Origin: Caryophanales bacterium UBA6769
GTDB lineage: Bacteria; Bacillota; Bacilli; Bacillales; UBA6769
Length of the DNA stretch: 15,295 bases
Assembly (NCBI GenBank): GCA_002453275.1
Contig: DKGN01000170.1
Span: 1 to 15,295, forward strand
Direction of reading: 5' to 3'
Under the pieces are notes generated by a model. That model searched no databases and was not told the origin of the DNA. It saw only the letters and a program-made list of their open reading frames with translations. Below, one piece after another: positions 1-5,992 of the stretch. The stretch's first letter is position 1; each line of letters begins with the position of its first letter. The translations under genes were made by a program, and so were the position numbers.

Positions 1-1
1 A

Positions 2-1657
2 ACATTGAAAGATTACATAAGGGAATCCGCTCCACTTCAAATAGAAGAGGCACTTTCAATTTTTAATAAAATTTCGTCTGCCATTCGTCATGCCCATGAA
101 AATCATATAATTCATCGTGATATTAAGCCACACAACATACTTATAACAGAAGATGGGCAAGTAAAAGTAACTGATTTTGGGATTGCTATGGCGATGACAT
201 CTGCTACGATCACGCATACGAAATCAGTACTTGGATCTGTCCATTACTTATCTCCTGAGCAAGCTAAAGGTAGTATTGCAAATGAACAGTCAGATATTTA
301 CTCATTAGGTGTCGTTTTATATGAAATGGTTACTGGAGTCGTTCCTTTCACGGGAGAATCCCCAGTGACTGTTGCATTAAAGCATTTGCAAGAAGAGTGT
401 ACTTCACCAAAATTATTAAATGATCAGATTCCGCAAAGTGTAGAAAATATCATTCAAAAAGCGATGGCAAAGGATTCAAAGCAACGCTATGAAACAATTG
501 CCCAGATGCAGACAGACGTAGCAGTCGCTCTCGATCCGACGATCGAGAATCAACGATTTATGGCTCAAGATATTGACAATGAAGAAACTAAGGTATTAAC
601 GCCTGTTTCAGTCGATAAGCAGCCTTATAAAAATGCAGAAAAAAATAAACCGAAAAAACCAAAAAAAGAACCGAAAAAGAAAAGACGCTTTCGCTTACTA
701 ATGATCGCAGCAGCTGTCGTATTAGGAATTGGAATATTGGTGTTTGCGTTAATTTTCGGCTTATTTTCAGCAGAAGACGTTGTTGTACCTGATGTAACTG
801 AAAAAACTTATGAAGAAGCGGTTGAATTATTAAAAGAACATAATTTAATTCCGAAACGTGAAGAAGACTATAGTAATGAAGTCGAAGAAGACTATGTTAT
901 TCGCCAAAACCCATCCCCGAATTCAAGCGTAAAAGAAAAAAGTGAAGTAACTGTAGTCGTTAGTCTCGGGAAAGAGAAGAAGGAAATTGAAAATTTCGTT
1001 GGTAAAACGCGAAGTAACGTGGAACGCATTCTCAGTAATATGAATTTCGAAGATGTGAAATGGGTTGAGATAAAATCGGATGAAGAGCCCGGTCTTATTT
1101 TGTCACAAACTCCGGAGGCTGGAGAGGAAGTTGTTATTGAGGAAACGACACTAACCCTAGAATATAGTGGCGGAATTAAAACGGAAGCATTGGATAATTT
1201 GATTGGAATGTCGAAGGGTGACGCACAAGCTTATTTGAAGAATAAAGGATTTAAAGTAGATATTACGGAACAACATTCTAATAAAGTCGAAAAAGGCCAA
1301 GTCATCTCCCAAAATCCAAAACCGTATACTGAATTAAAAAAAGGAAGCACTGTCCAACTCGTAATCTCAAAAGGCGAGGAAAAACAGACTCCACCAGGTC
1401 AATCTCAAAACGATCCGATTTCTTTTGAAGTCTCACAACCTGTACAAGTAGATAAAAGCTCAGAGATTATAATTGAATATCAAGATGCAGATACGAAAAA
1501 TGGAAAAGTTGTACATGAAACCATTACACAAACAAAAACGTATACTTTCTCCTTAAAAGTTGCGCCGAATCGACCAGCTTCGTTTCAATTGTATATAGAC
1601 GGAGAGCTCAGAAAAAATAAAACATACACTTATCAAGACGTTAAAAAGTTGGAGTGA
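2..1657 (+). CDS. prkC: Ser/Thr protein kinase with PASTA repeats, 5' end cut by window
   Basis: This is a membrane-bound Hanks-type kinase that senses muropeptides or cell-wall fragments and phosphorylates translation, growth and germination targets. The frame is already open at base 2 (T-L-K-D-Y-I), so the N-lobe and true start lie outside the window. Numbering from the Leu codon at base 5, I see the catalytic loop HRDIKPHN (37-44), DFG (57-59), an activation loop rich in Thr (65-72) and SPEQ (83-86). A Lys/Pro-rich basic juxtamembrane linker follows (about 213-230), then one membrane segment (about 231-253). Three extracellular PASTA repeats occupy about 257-320, 325-390 and 393-457, and a C-terminal beta-rich domain follows, as in B. 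subtilis PrkC. The partner phosphatase gene prpC would be expected just upstream, outside the window. The stop codon lies 5 bases before the likely rsgA start, so the two are probably co-transcribed. Identification is secure; only completeness is limited. Confidence 0.96.
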   Translation, partial: TLKDYIRESAPLQIEEALSIFNKISSAIRHAHENHIIHRDIKPHNILITEDGQVKVTDFGIAMAMTSATITHTKSVLGSVHYLSPEQAKGSIANEQSDIYSLGVVLYEMVTGVVPFTGESPVTVALKHLQEECTSPKLLNDQIPQSVENIIQKAMAKDSKQRYETIAQMQTDVAVALDPTIENQRFMAQDIDNEETKVLTPVSVDKQPYKNAEKNKPKKPKKEPKKKRRFRLLMIAAAVVLGIGILVFALIFGLFSAEDVVVPDVTEKTYEEAVELLKEHNLIPKREEDYSNEVEEDYVIRQNPSPNSSVKEKSEVTVVVSLGKEKKEIENFVGKTRSNVERILSNMNFEDVKWVEIKSDEEPGLILSQTPEAGEEVVIEETTLTLEYSGGIKTEALDNLIGMSKGDAQAYLKNKGFKVDITEQHSNKVEKGQVISQNPKPYTELKKGSTVQLVISKGEEKQTPPGQSQNDPISFEVSQPVQVDKSSEIIIEYQDADTKNGKVVHETITQTKTYTFSLKVAPNRPASFQLYIDGELRKNKTYTYQDVKKLE

Positions 1658-1662
1658 TTAGC

Positions 1663-2547
1663 TTGGCTACGGAAGGAAAGATTGTAAAGGCTGTCAGTGG
1701 CTTTTACTATGTTTTGGCGGATGATGTAATTTATCAATGTAGAGCTAGAGGTGTTTTTCGCAAACGAAAAATTACACCGCTCGTTGGGGATGTCGTCAAG
1801 TTTGAAGCTGAAAACTTAACTGACGGCTATGTCATTGATGTTTTCCCTCGCAAAAATGAACTCGTTCGTCCTCCAATAGCGAATGTTGACCAAGCGCTCA
1901 TTGTTTTTTCAGTGAAAGAGCCTGAATTGAGTCTTCAACTCTTAGATAAGTTTCTCGTCCATATTGAGGCTAATCATATTGAAGCTGTCATTTGCTTCAC
2001 TAAAATGGACTTACTTTCTGAAGAAGAACGTAAGCAACTGGAGAAAATTGTGAACGTCTATCATTCTATTGGTTATGAAGTTATTTATTTATCAGCTGTT
2101 AATGAAGAGGGCGTCGATCAAATCACCTCTTACTTTAAAGATAAAATTACGGTGATTGCGGGCCAGTCCGGAGTTGGAAAGTCAACGTTATTGAATAGAA
2201 TTGATCCGACATTAAATATTGAAACTAAGAAAGTTTCTAAACAACTAGGGCGTGGCAGACATACGACAAGACATGTTGAACTTCTTCATGTCGCAGGAGG
2301 ACTCGTTGCCGATACGCCAGGATTTAGTTCCCTTGATTTGAATCAATTTAATGCAGAGGACTTGTCGCAATATTTTCCTGAAATGAACAGATTACGCTCC
2401 GAATGCAAGTTTAGGGTTTGCACTCATCGTTCGGAGCCTAACTGCGCTATTAAACAAGCTTTAGAAGAAGGTAAAATTGCAAAGACAAGATATGAACACT
2501 ATCTAGCTTTTCATACTGAAATTCAAGAAACAAAAAGGAGATATTAA
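1663..2547 (+). CDS. rsgA: Ribosome small-subunit-dependent GTPase RsgA (YloQ/CpgA)
   Basis: A cytoplasmic, circularly permuted GTPase that acts late in 30S subunit maturation. With a TTG start at 1663 it has 294 residues, the usual length. An N-terminal OB fold (about 1-68) precedes the G domain, whose motifs appear in permuted order: TKMD (113-116), then GQSGVGKS (167-174), then DTPG (217-220). The C-terminal zinc finger is visible as C248, C253, H255 and C261. The frame also opens with GTG at 1654, but that codon overlaps the only Shine-Dalgarno-like GGAG (1651-1654) and the prkC stop. TTG at 1663 has proper spacing and gives M-A-T-E-G-K-I, which aligns with the B. subtilis N-terminus as I remember it. 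It lies between prkC and rpe; CpgA is a known PrkC substrate in B. subtilis. The family call is certain; the exact start is inferred. Confidence 0.97.
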   Translation: MATEGKIVKAVSGFYYVLADDVIYQCRARGVFRKRKITPLVGDVVKFEAENLTDGYVIDVFPRKNELVRPPIANVDQALIVFSVKEPELSLQLLDKFLVHIEANHIEAVICFTKMDLLSEEERKQLEKIVNVYHSIGYEVIYLSAVNEEGVDQITSYFKDKITVIAGQSGVGKSTLLNRIDPTLNIETKKVSKQLGRGRHTTRHVELLHVAGGLVADTPGFSSLDLNQFNAEDLSQYFPEMNRLRSECKFRVCTHRSEPNCAIKQALEEGKIAKTRYEHYLAFHTEIQETKRRY

Positions 2548-2548
2548 T

Positions 2549-3202
2549 GTGATTAAAATTGCCCCATCCATTTTAGCAGCAGATTTTTCACAACTCGGAG
2601 AAGAAGTACAGGATGTCGAACGAGGTGGTGCAGACTACATACATATCGATGTAATGGATGGTCATTTTGTACCAAATATTACGATTGGTCCACTTATCGT
2701 AGAATCACTAAGACCAGTAACCAATCTTCCACTTGATGTTCACCTCATGATTGAAAACCCCGAATTGTATATCGAAGACTTTGTAAAAGCAGGTGCTAAC
2801 ATCATTTCAGTTCACGTTGAAGCTTGCCGACATTTGCACCGAACGATTCAACAAATTAAGAGTCTTGGTGCACAAGCAGGTGTTGTTTTGAATCCAGCTA
2901 CACCGATAGGGACGATCGAGCATATACTTGCAGAGGTGGATTTAGTTTTACTTATGACAGTAAATCCTGGCTTTGGCGGACAAACGTTTATTTCATCGGT
3001 TGTGCCGAAAATTGAACAGCTTTCATCCCTAATAAAAGAACAACAATTACAAGTAGATATAGAGGTCGATGGCGGGGTCAATCGAGAAACGGCTCAATCA
3101 TGTATTGAAGCGGGTGCAAATGTGCTTGTAGCGGGTTCAGCAATATTTAACGAAGCAAATCGCAAGCAAGCAATTGAACAAATTCGTGCGAGTAAAGCGT
3201 AA
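2549..3202 (+). CDS. rpe: Ribulose-phosphate 3-epimerase
   Basis: Interconverts ribulose 5-phosphate and xylulose 5-phosphate in the pentose phosphate pathway, in the cytoplasm. The product is a 217-residue TIM barrel, full length for the family. The signature IHIDVMDGHFVPN is at 31-43, with metal ligands and catalytic acids at the family positions H32, D34, H65 and D174. Ser7 and the phosphate-binding stretch NPGFGGQ (139-145) are present, as are EVDGGVN (172-178) and the late AGSAIF. The start is GTG at 2549; the ATG at 2547 is in another frame and meets a stop at once. AAGGAG at 2535-2540 is correctly spaced for the GTG. It begins one base after the rsgA stop, so translation is probably coupled. 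In B. subtilis thiN follows rpe; here no gene follows before spoVM. Confidence 0.97.
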   Translation: MIKIAPSILAADFSQLGEEVQDVERGGADYIHIDVMDGHFVPNITIGPLIVESLRPVTNLPLDVHLMIENPELYIEDFVKAGANIISVHVEACRHLHRTIQQIKSLGAQAGVVLNPATPIGTIEHILAEVDLVLLMTVNPGFGGQTFISSVVPKIEQLSSLIKEQQLQVDIEVDGGVNRETAQSCIEAGANVLVAGSAIFNEANRKQAIEQIRASKA

Positions 3203-3221
3203 AAGAATTTAATGAAACAGA

Positions 3222-3249
3222 TTCTATTCCTCTTTAATAAGCATAAACC
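3222..3249 (+). promoter_or_regulatory. Possible sigma-E promoter for spoVM
   Basis: TTCTATT (3222-3228), a 13-base spacer and CATAAACC (3242-3249) loosely resemble the mother-cell sigma-E pattern (-35 like ATATT, -10 like CATAnnnT). It lies 110 bases before the spoVM start. The spoVM gene is under sigma-E in B. subtilis, which is why I looked. Matches to consensus are partial. A perfect TATAAT also occurs at 3294-3299 but has no convincing -35 box. Treat as tentative. Confidence 0.25.
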
Positions 3250-3359
3250 TTATAAAAAGCTAAATCTTTAAGTACTATTTTTTATTCCGTGAATATAATT
3301 ATTAATGAACTCTTTTTTTATAAGTTTTTACGGGAAAGGCACCTTTAAGGAGGGGTACG

Positions 3360-3440
3360 ATGAAATTTTACACCATTAAACTGCCGAGGTTTCTTGGGGG
3401 GTTTATTCGCGCGATACTTGGGGCAATAAAGAAAAATTGA
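3360..3440 (+). CDS. spoVM: Stage V sporulation protein SpoVM (26 residues)
   Basis: A tiny amphipathic-helix peptide that recognises the positive curvature of the outer forespore membrane in the mother cell and anchors SpoIVA, the base of the spore coat. It also modulates FtsH in B. subtilis. The 26 codons begin MKFYTIKLP, include Pro9, continue with RFLGG and a helical stretch carrying Arg17, and end in basic residues. This is near-identical to B. subtilis SpoVM in length and the first nine residues. A very strong ribosome binding site, AAGGAGGGG at 3347-3355, precedes the ATG. The gene ends just before a strong terminator, so it is transcribed alone or as the tail of the rpe transcript. 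It is short enough to be missed by gene callers. Its presence is the best evidence here that the organism forms endospores. Confidence 0.95.
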   Translation: MKFYTIKLPRFLGGFIRAILGAIKKN

Positions 3441-3442
3441 AC

Positions 3443-3475
3443 AAGAAAAGCACCCTTAATAAGGTGCTTTTTCTT
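3443..3475. terminator. Bidirectional terminator between spoVM and rpmB
   Basis: Hairpin with arms AAAAGCACC (3446-3454) and GGTGCTTTT (3463-3471) around an 8-base loop. It is followed by a T-rich run on the plus strand (to about 3483). The mirrored A-run upstream gives TTTTCTTGTT on the minus strand. It serves the two convergent genes spoVM (+) and rpmB (-). Confidence 0.88.
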
Positions 3476-3515
3476 CTTTTTCTAGGCGTTCATGAAATTC
3501 AATTAGTAGGTTTTT

Positions 3516-3701
3516 TTACACTCTTTCAACTTTTCCTGATTTGAGTGCACGTGCAGAAACCCAAACACGCTTTGGTTTCCCATCAACCATAATGCGAGCA
3601 CGTTGAAGATTAGCACCCCATTTTCGCCTATTTGCATTTAATGCATGAGAACGTTTATTTCCAAATGAAGTCTTTCGTCCAGTAATTGCGCATTTAGCCA
3701 T
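3516..3701 (-). CDS. rpmB: 50S ribosomal protein L28
   Basis: Component of the large ribosomal subunit. The product has 61 residues starting M-A-K-C-A-I-T-G-R-K and ending in V-S-A-R-A-L-K-S-G-K-V-E-R-V, both hallmarks of bacterial L28. It contains a single cysteine (Cys4), so it lacks the paired CxxC motifs of the zinc-ribbon form and is the zinc-independent type. The frame extends upstream to 3743, but GAGGAGG (minus strand, 3710-3716) places the start at 3701, and the promoter -10 box at 3739-3744 would lie inside any longer gene. It is transcribed against its neighbours, as in B. subtilis, and has its own promoter and terminator. Confidence 0.96.
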   Translation of the reverse strand: MAKCAITGRKTSFGNKRSHALNANRRKWGANLQRARIMVDGKPKRVWVSARALKSGKVERV

Positions 3702-3738
3702 ATTATTAACCTCCTCACGTACGGTGTTATACTGAAAA

Positions 3739-3767
3739 ATCATACCATTTATTTCGCGTTATTGCAA
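3739..3767 (-). promoter_or_regulatory. Sigma-A promoter of rpmB
   Basis: On the minus strand: -35 TTGCAA (3767-3762), a 17-base spacer and -10 TATGAT (3744-3739), with an upstream TGG that partly resembles an extended -10. Expected transcription start is near 3732, giving a leader of about 30 bases that holds the ribosome binding site. The -35 box is the centre of a perfect palindrome, listed separately. Confidence 0.75.
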
Positions 3768-3772
3768 TAACG
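3757..3772. promoter_or_regulatory. 16-bp perfect palindrome over the rpmB -35 box, possible operator
   Basis: CGTTATTGCAATAACG reads identically on both strands, 8+8 with no spacer, and its central TTGCAA is the rpmB -35 box. A dimeric regulator bound here would block polymerase. No known consensus fits that I can name with confidence, so the function is inferred from position only. Confidence 0.4.
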
Positions 3773-3791
3773 GTTTAATTTATGAGGAAAC

Positions 3792-3820
3792 TGTTAAATT
3801 AATAGCAAGTATAGTAAAAT
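3792..3820 (+). promoter_or_regulatory. Weak candidate promoter for yloU-fakA
   Basis: TAAAAT (3815-3820) lies 17 bases after TGTTAA (3792-3797). The -10 is good (5 of 6) but the -35 is poor (2 of 6). TATAGT at 3810-3815 is an alternative -10, also without a good -35. A promoter is needed here because the upstream gene rpmB runs the other way, but the exact boxes are uncertain. Confidence 0.3.
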
Positions 3821-3868
3821 ACGGTCAGGTAGTGTTAATCGGAGCTTGAAACATGAAGGAGGATGCTT

Positions 3869-4231
3869 ATGTCAATCGAGTTAAAAACAAATTATGGTCA
3901 AATTGATATAAGAAGAGAAGTGATCGCAACGATTGCAGGAGGTGCCGCAATTGATTGTTACGGGATTGTCGGAATGGCCTCCCAAAAGCAACTGAAAGAT
4001 GGTATTAGTGAGTTATTAGGAAAAGATAATATGAGTAAAGGTATTATTGTCAGAATTGAAGAAGACAACGTAAATATCGACATGTACATTATCGTAAGTT
4101 ATGGTACAAAGATTTCTGAGGTTGCTCACAACGTTCAGTCAACAGTTAAGTATCAATTAGATAAGATGCTTGGGCTTGCAGTCGATTCTGTTAATATCTT
4201 TGTCCAAGGGGTTCGCGTAACAACAGAGTGA
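3869..4231 (+). CDS. yloU: Asp23/Gls24 family envelope stress response protein YloU
   Basis: A small cytoplasmic protein of the Asp23 (DUF322) family. Staphylococcal Asp23 is membrane-associated and linked to cell-wall stress; the precise role of YloU is not established. The product has 120 residues starting M-S-I-E-L-K-T-N-Y-G-Q-I, with the family core A-G-G-A-A-x-D-C-Y-G-I-V-G-M-A (about 23-37) and the C-terminal D-S-V-N-I-F-V-Q-G-V-R-V. An in-frame ATG also exists at 3863, but AAGGAGG (3857-3863) overlaps it, and 3869 gives the family N-terminus. It is followed after 24 bases by fakA. The same pairing occurs in B. subtilis (yloU-yloV) and in many other Bacillota, which suggests a shared function in membrane-lipid homeostasis. 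That last point is inference. Confidence 0.93.
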   Translation: MSIELKTNYGQIDIRREVIATIAGGAAIDCYGIVGMASQKQLKDGISELLGKDNMSKGIIVRIEEDNVNIDMYIIVSYGTKISEVAHNVQSTVKYQLDKMLGLAVDSVNIFVQGVRVTTE

Positions 4232-4255
4232 TGAATTAGGAGGAAAAGTAGGATA

Positions 4256-5914
4256 ATGAACAAGCTTGATGGACAGTCTTTTAAACAGATGATTTTGCAG
4301 GCAGCTATTCATCTATCTAATCATAAAGCGAAAATTGATGCTTTAAATGTTTTTCCAGTTCCCGATGGTGATACTGGCACAAATATGGATTTAACATTCT
4401 CATCTGGAGCAAATGAAGTTAAAAAAAGTGAGTCAAATGACATCAATAAAATGAGTTCTCTTTTATCAAGAGGCTTATTAATGGGAGCACGAGGAAACTC
4501 TGGTGTTATATTATCCCAATTATTTCGCGGTTTCTCAAAAGCGACAGAGGCGAAAGCTTTTTTAACTGCGAAAGAATTTGCCACAGCGTTAGAGAGAGGC
4601 GTGGAGACGGCTTACAAAGCAGTGATGAAGCCTGTTGAAGGAACGATTTTAACGGTGGCGAAGGAAGCTGCAAATAAAGCAGTAGAAATGGCAGAAAGCA
4701 CAGCAGACATCACAGTAGTGATGACTGAGACTTTAAATGAAGCAAAATCATCATTAAATCGAACACCTAATTTACTACCTGTATTAAAGGAAGTCGGGGT
4801 AGTGGACTCAGGGGGTCAAGGACTCGTCGTTATTTATGAGGCTTTTCTTGCAACTTTAAAAGGAGAAACCCTTGAACAAATGGAACCACTTCAACTCAGT
4901 ATGGAAGAAATGGTGCGCGCTGAGCACCATAAGGCGGTCCAATCATTCATTTCACCGGACGATATTGAATACGGCTATTGTACCGAGTTTATGATTAAGT
5001 TGGAAACGAACAGTTCGACATCCTTTCAAGAAGAACAGTATCGAAAAGAGCTAGAATCATATGGAGATTCTTTACTCGTTGTCTCTGATGATGATCTCGT
5101 GAAGGTCCATATACATAGTGAGAAACCAGGTGACTTATTAACCGAAGCTCAAACGTACGGTGAACTTATTAATATTAAGATTGAAAACATGCGAGACCAA
5201 CATAGCACTCTTGTAGGAAAGGATAGCGAGACGACGAAGGAAATAGAATCAACCGTACAACCTTATGGAATCGTAACCGTCGCAGCAGGAACGGGTATTG
5301 TTGAACTATTTCAAAGCTTAGGCGCTACAGAAGTTATCCATGGTGGCCAAACGATGAACCCAAGTACTGAAGATTTAGTACAGGCAGTCGACAAAGTAAA
5401 AGCAGAAACGGTTTTTATTTTACCGAACAATAGCAATATATTAATGGCTGCTGAACAGGCTGCGGCTGTTTCGACAAATCAAGTCATTGTCATTCCAACA
5501 AAGACAGTTCCACAAGGGATGGCTACATTATTTGCATTCAATCAAGAAAATGATCGTTCCACGAATGAGGAAGTTATGCTAGCAGCCTTAGAAGAGATTA
5601 AATCAGGTCAAGTTACGTATGCTGTGAGAGATACAATGATGAACGGTGTACAAATAAAAAAGGACGACTTCTTAAGCATCTCAGAAGGTGAAATTATCGC
5701 AAATTCAAAAACAAGTAAGAATGCGTTAAGCGAATTGCTATCCAACATGGTCACTAATGAAGATGAAATTGTTACGTTAATTTATGGTGAGACGATTGAT
5801 GAATTAGAAGTAGACGAAGTACAAAAAGAATTCAGTGAGAAATTTCCTCACATGGAAATCGAAATACATAATGGGAAGCAACCAGTTTATTCATACATTG
5901 TTGCCGTGGAATAA
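4256..5914 (+). CDS. fakA: Fatty acid kinase catalytic subunit FakA (YloV)
   Basis: ATP-dependent kinase that phosphorylates fatty acids presented by a FakB (DegV-family) carrier, giving acyl-phosphate for PlsX/PlsY phospholipid synthesis. The product has 552 residues, the same as I recall for B. subtilis YloV. The N-terminal DhaL-type kinase domain (about 9-200) carries the Mg-ATP motif P-D-G-D-T-G-T-N-M (36-44) and the loop G-A-R-G-N-S-G-V-I-L-S-Q. A middle domain contains paired histidines (A-E-H-H-K) and E-Y-G-Y-C-T-E. The C-terminal DegV-like domain has the G-G-Q-T-M-N-P-S-T-E-D and I-L-P-N-N-S-N signatures. The AGGAGG site lies rather far from the ATG (about 12 bases), with a closer AGGAT also present. 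It is probably co-transcribed with yloU and ends at a strong terminator. The carrier FakB is not encoded in this window. PlsX, which interconverts acyl-ACP and acyl-phosphate, is encoded 2.8 kb downstream. Confidence 0.96.
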   Translation: MNKLDGQSFKQMILQAAIHLSNHKAKIDALNVFPVPDGDTGTNMDLTFSSGANEVKKSESNDINKMSSLLSRGLLMGARGNSGVILSQLFRGFSKATEAKAFLTAKEFATALERGVETAYKAVMKPVEGTILTVAKEAANKAVEMAESTADITVVMTETLNEAKSSLNRTPNLLPVLKEVGVVDSGGQGLVVIYEAFLATLKGETLEQMEPLQLSMEEMVRAEHHKAVQSFISPDDIEYGYCTEFMIKLETNSSTSFQEEQYRKELESYGDSLLVVSDDDLVKVHIHSEKPGDLLTEAQTYGELINIKIENMRDQHSTLVGKDSETTKEIESTVQPYGIVTVAAGTGIVELFQSLGATEVIHGGQTMNPSTEDLVQAVDKVKAETVFILPNNSNILMAAEQAAAVSTNQVIVIPTKTVPQGMATLFAFNQENDRSTNEEVMLAALEEIKSGQVTYAVRDTMMNGVQIKKDDFLSISEGEIIANSKTSKNALSELLSNMVTNEDEIVTLIYGETIDELEVDEVQKEFSEKFPHMEIEIHNGKQPVYSYIVAVE

Positions 5915-5940
5915 ACGTGACATAACTAGATAATGTTAAT

Positions 5941-5971
5941 TCCTACCTGCACAACGGGTAGGATTTTTTCT
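5941..5971 (+). terminator. Intrinsic terminator of yloU-fakA
   Basis: Stem TCCTACC (5941-5947) and GGTAGGA (5957-5963) with a 9-base loop, then six Ts (5964-5969). A strong, standard rho-independent signal. It also shows that recG does not start at the TTG codon of the open frame at 5933, which would place this hairpin inside the gene. Confidence 0.92.
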
Positions 5972-5992
5972 AATAAATACGGGGGATGCGAT

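Noticed and set aside
640..695. Lys/Pro-rich low-complexity run in prkC as a possible frameshift or repeat insertion
   Set aside because: It is the normal basic juxtamembrane linker before the single membrane segment, and the frame stays intact into the PASTA domains.
3203..3240. Inverted AGAAT/ATTCT pair after rpe as an rpe terminator
   Set aside because: Only 5 A/T-rich base pairs with a 12-base loop and no T-run.
5933..5992. Extended N-terminus of recG from a TTG at 5933
   Set aside because: It runs through the fakA terminator hairpin and T-run and has no ribosome binding site; ATG 5993 gives the family length and N-terminus.
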